This document shows positions 21,714 through 31,503 of a DNA stretch of 64,000 nt, in pieces (the stretch's first letter is position 1; the number at the start of each line of letters is the position of its first letter). The stretch lies in contig JASJOG010000217.1 of the NCBI GenBank assembly GCA_030142905.1, forward strand, positions 268,501-332,500, written 5' to 3'. Source of the stretch: Heliopora coerulea (taxonomy: Eukaryota; Cnidaria; Anthozoa; Scleralcyonacea; Helioporidae). The notes beneath the pieces were generated by a model that saw only the letters and a list, made by a program, of their open reading frames with translations, was not told where the DNA came from and did no database searches. The translations under genes were made by a program, and so were the position numbers.

Positions 21714-22394
21714 GTGAGGGAAACATCAAAGTACAACTTGGGCACAAGAGTTTCATGAATATTTACCTTTCAGTCAGCAAGCTGTGTTGAAATTAAAGTG
21801 CCAAGTGTGTTCATTGAATACTATGATTGTCTGGGGGTGTTGATATTGCTGATGAGGCATTGTGTTGAAGAACAACCCTAGTGACCTTACTCCTTCTTCC
21901 AACTAGATAACACATGGTTAGCTTTGGAATACCAAACACTTTTTTGCAACTGTAGCCAGTTAAAACAATAGTTTACTGGTCCTAGTTTGCATTTGTGGAA
22001 AAGCTGCTTCAAAACTATATCACTAGTGAGTTTAGTCATATCATATTCATTGCATCAGCTATAAAACATTTAAATGTGAAGCCATGCGGTATTTCTTACA
22101 TTTGCAATTAGACGCTTAACAGTAAACATCTTAATTTCCCTCCAAAAATCTGACAGGTAACTAATATGCCAACAACTTTACCCTTGTGATCCAAATTTGC
22201 CATGTTGAATAAGTTAAACATGACCAACCTAGTAATGTTGGGATCCTCTTATCCTCAGTGCATCACACCCATTTAAAAAAAATTAATAACTATCACCTAA
22301 TCTTTGGGTAATAGAGATCCCCAAAAGTTTCACACTGAGAAATTCATTGAGTGTTGTACATGAGTGTAATTATTTAAACTATTCGCGAAAATTT
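21714..22394. other. Non-coding DNA
   Basis: Nothing recognised. Contains ordinary AT-rich sequence between the 48-bp exon candidate and the reverse-transcriptase-like scrap at 22,395. Confidence 0.4.
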
Positions 22395-22430
22395 ATGGTT
22401 TCATTTGATGTAGAAAGTTTGTTTACTAAA
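22395..22430 (+). pseudogene. Scrap resembling PLE reverse transcriptase motif A
   Basis: Twelve codons read MVSFDVESLFTK. Penelope-like reverse transcriptases carry a motif A of the form VSFDVESLFTN (compare FVSFDVESLFTN in the PLE copy at 56.4-57.3 kb, minus strand). No neighbouring motif supports it here, so it may be a tiny fragment or chance. Confidence 0.25.
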
Positions 22431-22597
22431 CTTATTTTTTCTTTAATTTGTGGCGTATACTGTTAAGTTTTAAAATCTCTCACTTCGAGTTTGTTACTTT
22501 CAAAACAAAAAATATTTATGAAAGCCCACAAACCCTTACCTCCACTTTATCTACCATATAAACATCACTAAAGTTTTTATGCTAGCCACATGAATTT

Positions 22598-22891
22598 TTC
22601 TTTAAAGAGAGTAAGAAAGTTATAAGTAAAATGAAAAATGAAGCGCTTGGCATTCCAATCACTGAGTTTGTTGGTTTAAAATAAAAGATAATGAAAGTGG
22701 AGGAAAGACTGCTGAGGGTATTAAAAAGTGTTAAGAAAAACATAAAACATGAGAATTATGAAGATTTTCTTTTCAGTAGTAAAATGATGTTACAATCTAT
22801 GAAGACTATAAGACATCAAAAACATCAGCTGGGTAGCTATGAAATTAATGAAGTTTCACTTCATTGCTTTGTCAAGAGAAAATGGTATTAA
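22598..22891 (+). pseudogene. C-terminal fragment of a second type of DNA polymerase B (PolB2-like)
   Basis: A frame of 98 codons with one stop (at about 22,682) reads FKESKKVISKMKNEALGIPI, then TEFVGLK, and later GVKKNIKHENYEDFLFSS-like sequence (22,730-22,785), MKTIRHQKHQLGSYEINEVS and LHCF. The pattern (MKDE..G.PI.EFVGL, a lysine-rich linker, NYxDCLF, IRSxxHxxxxxxxNKxxLS, DDKR) is what I remember from the C-termini of organellar/viral-type PolB (DNA_pol_B_2) proteins in animal mobile elements. The final DDKR..YGH block is degraded. It is a different lineage from the polymerase at 7.6-9.2 kb. The catalytic part is not found upstream. Confidence 0.5.
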
Positions 22892-23851
22892 GAGTTATGC
22901 ATATGGGCATCACCAGACTTCTGGGATATGACTATAATTTATAAATTTTCAATGCTTCCTGAACCTAATATATCTGTTATTCTGGACACAACCAAAATTT
23001 TGATGTACCCCTCCCATGCTATCATATGACCAATATTCTCCCAGCAATATTAATGTAAAAAAACACTTTAATTTTGAAAAATTTTTAAGTAGGATGACAC
23101 CAATTTTACAGGCTTTTTTAAGACATTTTTCCAATGTGAAATAGTTAAACATTAGTTTGCTTTAGATATTATTAATGAATTAGCATGAACATCAAATGGG
23201 TTTTTTTGAAAATAGCTCCAGTTTATGTAAGAGCACACCAACTACTGTTTGATGTAGTCCAGTCAATATAAGGAAGGTTTTCTGCACAATATTGCCTGGA
23301 ATGCTGTATAGAACAACATACTAAAAGTAATTTAATCAATGCAGGGGAAATCTCCAAAATCACCTTTCTTTGAAGTCAGGTGTTTTGCTGACATGACAAC
23401 AAAGCTAGCGACAGGAAGTTGACTTATTTTGCCTTTGTACTACTGACATTTGACTGAAATATCTAGAATTTTTTTGTGGAGCAAGTGCAACCTTTGTTAA
23501 ATACAAAAATACAGGGGATGTTACTAAGGGTTGGGGGGAAGAGAGGTAAGGAGTAATTTTGACCACTATTTTTTATTGGTGATTCCTGTTTTCAGTTTGT
23601 CACGAGTTACACTTCACTACTAGAAGTTAATTGTTTTTTTTTAATTAGTTTCAGCAAGCTTTCCAATTATACTAAAACCCATCCTCAGAACTCATCCCTA
23701 TCATTGTCCAGTAACTATATGGTAGAATTCATACAAGCACAACACTCAAGGTTATTCGTGCAACAGGTACATCTCCCAGTACTGCAATCAGATGATCAGT
23801 TACACCGTAGTATATGTGAGAAAGACTCTGGTGCCGGTGGCAGGTGCGTCA
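22892..23851. other. Non-coding DNA
   Basis: No recognised gene. A minus-strand frame at 22,949-23,152 and a plus-strand one at 23,704-23,901 have no family resemblance; the second is largely the antisense of the protein that follows. Confidence 0.4.
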
Positions 23852-25740
23852 TCACAGGGATGACCATTGCCACCTTTCATGTTCAAACCCACCCTTTGTA
23901 GGTTTTATCCCTTCCACTACACTCTGGAAGCTATGATGTTTTGATGCAGTTGTTGTTGGAGGCAGGCTTTGGGGATAAATCTGCAACGACTTGCTTGCAA
24001 GTTTCTCACAATATCTCATATATCTTAAAGCATCAAGGCTGTCTCCCAGCATTCCATTGTATAGATATACCATTGCAATCTCACCTGCAGATGCTAAGAG
24101 TTTTGCCTTCTCTCAAAAGTAGGAAGAATTGAATTTCTTCAGAGCAGCACCCTTTCTGATCTCATGTGGGTGAGATGTTGTATCACAGCCAAGTCACAAA
24201 TGTTGCGACATACGGTACATTTGTACCCAAGCTGCTCTTTCACTTTCTTGACCTTCCAAACACATTTGCTTAAATTTGCCTTTGGCTCTGGCTTGAAGTA
24301 TACGTCATTGCCGGTTCAAGGTTAGTGCAATAGCACAGAAGTACAAGTAGGTCTGTATTGTCACCAACCGACACATTGGATTTTGTTCTTGCAGACTCCA
24401 GCAGTCTTCACAATGAGTACGTCAGCATCATCCTGTGCGCAGTGTGTTTTGCAGCCAATCTTCTGCAGGAACTGGTGTTTATTCTTCACATTTGAAAGGA
24501 AACGATCCTTTTTCATTGTAATTCTCATATTGCCTGAAAAAGACATGGTTGCCCCTAATTTCCCAGCTGTCCGTTTCTTGTACATCATACTCTTTAGTCA
24601 TGTAATGCAGTATTGAGTGCACACTTCCTTGCAAGTGGCTGATCCTCAAGGCCAAGGGATCTGATGGAGTGCACCACCATCTCTTGGTAGCCTTGAAGTT
24701 GCATCTCTTGTCAGCATAGACCACAGAGCATCACCAAGGACTGGCTTTGGTGGTTGCAGCAGCATAAGAGGAGAATTGAAAAGAGCAGTAGGGTAACTGC
24801 ATAGTTCATAACAGAACACTCCTTCCATGTTGCCTAAGTTATTACAGGTAAGGATGAGACGTTGAAACAGCAACTGTTGATTTAGAAACAGGAGTTTCAT
24901 CCTGTCCATTTTGCTTGAATGTGTAATCTGCAGCATGCTTTCCCATCATCGACAACAAGACCGTCTCCCAATTACCTTGGCATTGTCTACATTAGCAGAG
25001 TTGTCAGTGTTCACCCTATTCATTATATTCTTAAGGTTAGGGCTGGATGCAAAAGGATTTTGTCAAGTGCTGTAAGAACAGTGAATGTGTTATTCATGTC
25101 TCTCTGTTGTCTAGCACCTGACATGTCCTTGTTTTGCTCTCCAGAATTGTATTGTATGCCCGTTAGCTCCTGCACAACCTGGCATGGGCTGAAGCCAGAT
25201 CAGTTGTTGTTGATTTATGTCACTCCCTTGCATCAATCCTCCACTGGTCTTCAGGTGCCTCATCAATACCTGCTCAATAATAACATACAGTATGTGGCTA
25301 GGCCTGCCCAGAAGTGATCACTTTGTCTAACTACATAAAGAACCAATAAAAAAACTTTGGTACACATCTGGATGTTGATTGGGTAAATTTGCCATGGTTT
25401 GGAGATACAGGTGAGTGCACTTGACATAGTGGTCGTGGCCTGATGTGGCAAGGTATGGAAGCACTTCTTTTACCACTTGAAGGTGAAGCTTGCTGTTTGC
25501 TGTGTGTTCTACTTTGATGAATTGGTTCAAAATATCCACCATCTCCATATACTGTGGCCAAAGTGAGCTGCACAGCTATTCTCTCTAAGCAACAATCCCT
25601 TAGTGCACACACCATCTTTAATAACCTTCAGAGTGTTCGAGTGAGTGACCTCCTCTACAGTCTTTTTCTCTGCCATAAGATTTATAAACAGCATACAGGC
25701 ATCGCTTATCTCCAGGCTCTCTTTGTCATGCACTAAAATG
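23852..25740 (-). pseudogene. Large uncharacterised repeat-associated protein, C-terminal half (family X)
   Basis: Minus-strand pieces in order from 25,740 down: a helical part with YMEMVDILNQFIKVEHTANS and LHLQVVKEVLPYLATSGHDH, YLQTMANLPNQHPDVYQSFF, then EQVLMRHLKTSGGLMQG, then KPVLGDALWSML and DGGALHQIPWP (24,646-24,936), then MKKDRFLSNVKNKHQFLQ and AQDDADVLIVKTA (24,361-24,588), and finally VYLYNGMLGDSLDALRYMRY and LPPTTTASKHHSFQ (23,852-24,073). I recall this order from very long, multi-copy hypothetical proteins of aquatic animals; function is unknown. The DADVLIV stretch could be part of a PIN/FEN-like nuclease fold, which is speculation. Multiple frameshifts. The N-terminal half of what appears to be the same family lies at 39.25-40.95 kb. 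Confidence 0.55.
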
Positions 25741-25872
25741 TTTTATAAAATAAGGAGACTACAACATGTAATTCGATTGGCTAATAGTCGGGCATTATAA
25801 CTCAACAATGCACTGTTTTCATTTGCTAGTTTTCCCGCATCAGCTGTATGCGTCCCCAAGGATTGTGAATAA

Positions 25873-26029
25873 AATTACCAATTGCTAAATGCACAATGTC
25901 CACAACAGGTCGACTACAGAGGAAGAAGGTTCACTGCTGTTTCCAACTGTGAGCTGAACCTTTTGTTAGAAAATAGACACTCAAAGGCTACCAAAAATGT
26001 GACAAACTGGGCAGTTACAACTTTCAAAG
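25873..26029 (+). CDS. Candidate exon of a ZMYM/QRICH1/Crypton-like (DUF3504-type) protein
   Basis: The frame is open from 25,873 and ends at a donor AAAG|GTATGT (phase 1). It encodes VDYRGRRFTAVSNCELNLLL then ENRHSKATKNVTNWAVTTFK. The pattern RF..VS..EL..LLE...S..TK......AV..FK.. resembles the N-terminal helical region of tyrosine-recombinase-derived (DUF3504) proteins such as Crypton elements and their domesticated relatives ZMYM and QRICH1. No methionine precedes the frame; an acceptor (caatgtccacaacag) just before GTCGAC is possible. The catalytic part is not seen downstream, so it is a fragment or a first coding exon. Confidence 0.4.
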
Positions 26030-26321
26030 GTATGTAAAATTTTTTGAAACGTTTAAAAGCTTCCTGTACACTGTATACTTAAGCAACAAAGGTGTACACG
26101 GTCAAACCACAACCTCAATGCCAATATAAAACAGCTGAAGCAAATTGGCAAAAAGACCCCTGCAAGCTGAAAACAAGCACATTTAAAGGCTCAGATATGA
26201 AGTCAGTTGTAGCTGCATTGACTTGAGCTGTAATTAAAAAACCATTTAATATGTGGTTTACAAAATAACAATAGGCTAAATGACAACTGGTTTGATAAAA
26301 AAAAACACACACACAACTTAC

Positions 26322-26411
26322 AGTTATTCACACTATTATCCAGATTAGAGGCATAATTTTCAGGATCACTTTCTAAGCTGGTTTCAATTACAGCTGGCTC
26401 CCCTACTTCAT
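26322..26411 (-). CDS. Candidate 90-bp minus-strand exon
   Basis: On the minus strand an acceptor (ttatttctgttgtag) precedes ATGAAGTAGGGG.. and a donor (AACT|GTAAGTT) follows. One frame is open across all 90 bases (EVGEPAVIETSLESDPENYA and onward), entering in phase 1 and leaving in phase 1. The encoded peptide is acidic and disordered. It lies downstream, on the same strand, of the repeat-protein fragment at 26.48-26.87 kb and could be a spliced exon of it or of a host gene. Confidence 0.35.
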
Positions 26412-26479
26412 CTACAACAGAAATAACATTAATTTAGAAACGTCATAATAAATTATCAGTAAGGCCTTTTACTACCCAC

Positions 26480-26870
26480 ATACCTCCAATATGAAAATCA
26501 TGAGGGGTGGATATATGTTTGGGGCCAATGAGTAGAGAAAAGCATTTAGAGCAGCATCAACTATGAAATGTGCACACGCTGTGCGTGCAATAGCTTTACC
26601 ATTCAACACATATCAGTTCCAATGTGTCGAACCTGATGTTTGATGTTTGATGGATCCCAAAAAGCTCACCTATGTGTGGAAAGTGCCCAAGCGCTTGTCA
26701 AACATGATGATGGGTATTGCAATGTTGTGCTGCTTAGCATGATCAGATAAAAACTTTAGAGTTCAGTAGATATATGTGTCATCACTGGGACTCCTGTCAA
26801 TTATGGAAAGAAACATGATCGATTATTTTCCCTTGTGGTTTCTTTGGTGGATGGCCATGTAATGCCAAAC
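26480..26870 (-). pseudogene. Fragment of uncharacterised repeat-associated protein
   Basis: Minus-strand sequence reads SDDTYIYCTLKFLSDHAKQH, then IPIIMFDKRLGTFHT, VSFLGSI and, after a frameshift, LNGKAIARTACAHFIVDAAL followed by NAFLYS. This order (CIYSTL.FL...A......TFDQPL, ..LG.FH..MSFLG.IG, LSGKA.ARA.RGHFLVDAALN) is familiar from multi-copy hypothetical proteins in aquatic invertebrates, related in layout to family X. It has several stops. Function unknown. Confidence 0.45.
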
Positions 26871-27931
26871 AGAAGAGAGGATTTCCACAGAATGTCCAGA
26901 TTGGCTGCAAAAAATAATTTTAATTTTTTTTTTTTTCTGATTTTAAGTGAAATCCCTACACTACATTAAAATATAAGACTTGCCAATTTTTATCATTGTC
27001 GAGGACATCACAAGACAAATTTAACCAAAATAAAGTCATCAGCCTCGTTTTCATGCATGACTATGAGTGGACTGCAGGCAATTTAAAAAAAAGTAAACGA
27101 TTTTTAGACCATTTTCCCTCTTTCAATTTTATATGATTTTTGATATGTTGTAGAGGAAGGTTTTCTAGTGCAAAAATCATCAAAAAACGTCTTGCAATTA
27201 GTGGTAGGTTAACCCATTTTTCTCGATAGATTCGTTGGACAAATGAGGTCTCATGTGGCCAAGGATTTCAAACCATCCTCTATAGGAGCTAATACCCCTG
27301 TAATAACCACAAAGCTATTTAATTCTGAAAAATGCACCATAATTATTGTAACTCAACGTTGTTTTTAATATATATACAGGAAAGCCAACAGAGGCCATCC
27401 TGTATGATAACAAACCTGACGTACCTTCCAATGTCTTTGTTTTAAAAAGCTCAAGAAGGTGGCAAGAGGTCATTCTTCATTCAGATGAATGGGGGAATTT
27501 CACCGTACTGTGACTGGACAACGAATATAGTAAACAATTGAGTTCATTCCTTAAAACCCCCAAAAATGTGTGTTAACTCAAGGGTTAGGGTTTACATGCT
27601 TTTAGAGAATAGCCGCCATTGTTTACGATTCTTATTGTAACATCAAAGGTCGATGCAATTCCTCTATTTAGCTGCATATGGTATAAATATTTCAGCTGTT
27701 CGACAGAAATGATTTGACATTTTCTCATCCTGTTTGTCAACTTATCAATTTCGCTGGCCCCCTTTCTAGCTTGCAAGATGTAAGCACAAAGAAAAACACC
27801 AATACCTCCACCTTGTCTATTTCAGTCAAGTCAATACCCTGATAGTTCAATTTCAATCCCAGCAACAGTATCGTCTAGCCAGGTTTCAGCTGTTAAGCGT
27901 TAAAAAGTAAAGGGAAATATAAATCAGCACG
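26871..27931. other. Non-coding DNA
   Basis: Includes a run of 14 thymines near 26,923-26,936. The minus-strand frame at 27,585-27,776 is unrecognised. The end of this stretch leads into the LINE with no visible boundary signal. Confidence 0.4.
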
Positions 27932-29260
27932 ATGGCAGCATCTTGGTCAGTACTCAGCCGTGTCGTCAGTCTTATGTTCAACGTTTTCTTTCAAAATGTA
28001 CCGAAAGTAGAAGTTAATTCTGCGAGTTCAAGTCTGGAAGGGTTGGTGGTTGCTTGTAAACTGTCTTCGCCTAGCCTGGTTATTCCGGAGGTTAGAACAA
28101 GAAGCAAGAAGTCAGCCGTCATTACTTCGGTTCCCTCGAGTCACAAGCTAATTATGGGCGTACAATTAATGAACTTTGTTTTGTCTGCAAATCTCCGGCT
28201 TCTTTGCAATGACATTTCTACAAACTTGGGACCATTGGATACGACTAAAAATCTCTCGCCCTTCGATATGAGTTTCTCGTCATTGTCGGAAGAGTCTATT
28301 TATGGTCAGGAAGAGGATAGTTATTCCTCCATGTATTTTGACCTCGGTTTGGGCGACCATGGTTCACGTATTGGCCATTGGAATGTCAATTATTTAACTT
28401 CAGTCAAGTTTGACCAAATTAAGCTGTTTTTGTTTGGAAATTCCAGCTCTGACAAGCCACAGTAGGATGTTTTATTTTTAAGCAAGACTTTCTTAAGGCC
28501 TAGTGTGCCTGATTCACTTTATATGGTGCCGGGTTTCACTATCTATCGCAGAGAAAGGCTATCAAAAGGCGGCGGGGGAATAATGGTGTTTGTAAACCAG
28601 GACGTGAAAGTAAAACAAAGAATCGACTTAGTAAGTCAAGAAATCGAGGTGATTTGGCGAGAAATCTACCCCTTTAAATCCAAACGATCGATCATTATCA
28701 GGAGTATTTACCGTCCACCATCGTCTAAAAAAGCCGACGACTTGAGTATTTAGGCGAATATCGAAAGGGTTCACTTCCTGAGTAAGGAGACTGTGATCGT
28801 TGGTGATATTAACATCGATTACAGAGAGAAAACGGGTTATAATAAACACAGACTTGTTAAGGGACTTTCCAGTATGCATTTTAAACAACTTGTTGATTTT
28901 ATCACACGCCCCATCAGCAAGACGTGTCTCAGTCACATGTATTGCAGCCAGCCTCATCAAATTAAATTAGTCACTAGTCGTGATATTGGACTTTCTGATC
29001 ATCTTCCAGTTTTCTTCATGCGGAAATATGCTCATGAAAATCGCAGTAACAACAATACACATATTCAGTATCGTGACATAAAGCATTTTAAAGAAGAGGA
29101 GTTTAAGCAGTCACTTCAATGAACCCCTTGGGAAACAGCTTTTGTATTTGACGATGTTGATGACATTGTGTATGCTTGGGAGATCTTTAATGACATTCTT
29201 GATTCACATCGTCCTTGGCGTGAAAAGCGAGCCAAATAGGCCTTTCAGGCTCTTTGGATA
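27932..29260 (+). pseudogene. LINE N-terminal region and AP-like endonuclease
   Basis: The first frame (27,932-28,465) has no known domain until LLCNDISTNLGP (28,202-28,234), a degraded form of the 2A-like motif (DxxxNPGP) found at the start of several CR1/L2-group LINE proteins. The endonuclease begins IGHWNVNYLTS and continues in other frames: YRRERLSKGGGGIMVFVNQD, RSIYRPPSSK, VIVGDINIDY (catalytic D), LVDFITRPISKTCL and RDIGLSDHLPVFF (catalytic SDH). The domain nicks target DNA so the 3' end can prime reverse transcription. Stops at 28,463 and 28,751 and frameshifts inactivate it. Confidence 0.8.
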
Positions 29261-29312
29261 ACAAAGTCAGTAATCAAGCAGCTTCACAATAGGGACTATT
29301 TATTGAAGGTGG

Positions 29313-29501
29313 TGTCGGAAACTATGTGGTAATCACATGCTATAGTTGATTGTTATTGTTAATCGGAGCCGGAAAAAGAGAGACAAAAACACGTGAAGGA
29401 GAGACAAGGAGGGGGAGTAAAATGAAGAGAGTCGAATAAAAGTATTGATAAAATCTGTGACTTTTGTGAAAGTGTGGGTTTTCTATCCTGTGTTCCCCAC
29501 A
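29313..29501 (+). repeat. BEL/Pao 5' LTR
   Basis: Starts TGTCGGAAACTATGTGGTAA and ends TGTGTTCCCCACA. It contains AATAAA at about 29,438 as a possible polyadenylation signal. Matches the 3' LTR over its full 189 bases with six transitions. Confidence 0.93.
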
Positions 29502-29505
29502 TTAC

Positions 29506-29529
29506 TGACACCTCCGACGGGATTCAACC
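29506..29529 (+). promoter_or_regulatory. Primer-binding site of the Pao element
   Basis: Four bases after the LTR the sequence TGACACCTCCGACGGGATTC continues AACC. Its complement has the shape of a tRNA 3' end, with a T-arm-like GGTTGAATCCCG followed by an acceptor stem and nearly CCA (TGA where TGG is expected, probably one substitution). It would anneal a host tRNA to start minus-strand DNA synthesis. The tRNA identity is not determined. Confidence 0.65.
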
Positions 29530-29583
29530 GTGAGTACAACATATTTTATTGAGTGACTAGAACGTTTGTGTAACTAAACCGTG

Positions 29584-31503
29584 ATGTCAATGAAAAAACA
29601 GCTTGCTGAGCTTGAAGCCAAACTGAAGACTTTGCGCCTACACTTAAAACAGACAGATGGGGTTATAGCTAAATGAGAGAAAGAGGCTGTAGAAAGACAT
29701 CGAACGTCTGTCCGAAACCTTGCTAGTTCGATTGATGAGTTAAAGAGCTTGATCGAAGAAGCTAAATTTGCTCAGGGCAAATCAGACGACAATGTAGAGT
29801 CTTGGTCGAACGAAATTTCAAAAGAGCTGTCGCACGCTGACAAATCTTGTGAAGTGCTAACAAATTGTGCCAAAGAGATTGACGAAGAAGCGAACATAAT
29901 CGCAGAAAAAAAGAAACAAGCACTGGCATTAGATTTCGAGAAAAAACTTTGCGCACAGAAATTCGAAGCCGAGTTGACACAAAATGAACTTAGTGCCAAA
30001 TCGCCTACTAAAACTAAACTCCCCGAGATATTGATTACTAAATTCAACGGTAACCCTTTGGACTGGGTTCGTTTTGAAGGGCAATTTAAAGCAATGATCG
30101 ACGATCAAAACATATCAACGATCACAAAGTTTTCGTACTTAAAGGAGCTTGTTGAACCACGCATACGAAAAGCTCTTGACTGTCTTCCATTTACCAACGA
30201 AGGTTACGACCGAGCCCTATAATATCTCAGCGACAAGTATGGCAACCCTAGCGAAGTGGCGGGTCATTACACAATTAACTTGCTGGAACTGCTGTCTATT
30301 ACTGAACGTGACGTGCCAAAAATACACAAGTTTTACGAGAGGTTGTTATTCAATGTGGAGAGTCTTCGAACATTGGGGAAACTCGACGCCATAGAGGGCA
30401 CTGCCTTCTACGTGATTGTCCGGAAATTGGATTTTCTAAAAGCTGAATTGGTCACCCATGTGACCGACGATTGGCGAGATTGGTCATTTTCGCAGCTTTT
30501 AGAGGCCTTAAGAAAGTGGACGGAGACGAATACTCTCGTAAAAGCCAACAGACGCGAAAATAAACCTCGTAATCCATTATCTGGACCACCCGGACATGCC
30601 TTTCATTCGTGCAAAAACAATGTGTGTGCCTATTGTGAGAGCAGTGAACACAAGACCTCCTACTGTGTCAATGTCACATCGCCAGATGAAAGAAAAAAGG
30701 TCCTAGCCAAAAAAGGGTTGTGTTTCAATTGCGTTTCTGGTCAACACATCGCCAGCTCGTGTAAGAGCAAGTCTTCCTGCCAAAAATGCAAGAAAAGACA
30801 TCACACGTCTATTTGCCTGCAAAAACAGACTGAAGAGCCTGGTATGACTTCCGACGTTGACAATACGGCTGTCATACACCCCGTTGTGGTTGTCAGAGTT
30901 GGTGGGTACAAGTTTCGAGCACTATTAGACAGTGGCGCAAATCATTCCTGCGTTTCGTCAACATTAATCGAACTTACTCGAGCGCGTGAGGTAAAAAAGG
31001 ACACTAAACGAATAGCGACATTGCTGGGGACAACAACTACCAAATTTTCTCAATATGATGTTCATATTGAGGCCATCAATGGAAATTTCGCATTAGAAGC
31101 CCGTGTAACCAAGATCAACAAGCGTGAACTGCTGTCGTTGGACAACCCACGCAATGACGAAAAATTTCAGAGTTTTCAGCATTTGCGAGACATCAAGCTA
31201 GACGATTTGACAGTCAAGAAAAAGCTGCCTGTACATGTCATATTGGGTGCTAACGAATATGTGAAGATCCGAACATTGACGCAACCACGCATAGGACAAG
31301 GCAAACTGGTAGCTGAGTTTACTCGATTTGGTTGGGCAATAATGGGCCCTGGCGTGGAAAGAGAAGTCACTCCTAGTTTTCTGGCAATCAACTCCAATGC
31401 TGATTATGAACAGTTTTGTGCTCTAGATGTGCTTGGATTGGCCGACTCTCCAACTGGTGATCAAGAGGTAGTACATCAAGAATTTCGCAAACAGTTGACT
31501 TGA
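29584..31503 (+). pseudogene. Pao Gag and protease
   Basis: One frame from ATG 29,584 carries only two in-frame stops (about 29,674 and 30,220) before ending at 31,501. The N-terminal part is coiled-coil rich (LAELEAKLKTLRLHLKQTD). A conserved Gag segment follows (LPEILITKFNGNPLDWVRFE). Two or three CCHC-like knuckles include CFNCVSGQHIASSC and CQKCKKRHHTSIC. The aspartic protease site is ALLDSGANHSCVSS. It ends in a conserved linker (FTRFGWAIMGPG) before the reverse transcriptase. Gag would coat RNA and form particles; the protease would mature the polyprotein. Confidence 0.9.

Noticed and set aside
23704..25736. Plus-strand frames up to 132 codons (24,919-25,317)
   Set aside because: They run antisense to the recognised minus-strand family X blocks, whose motif order is convincing.
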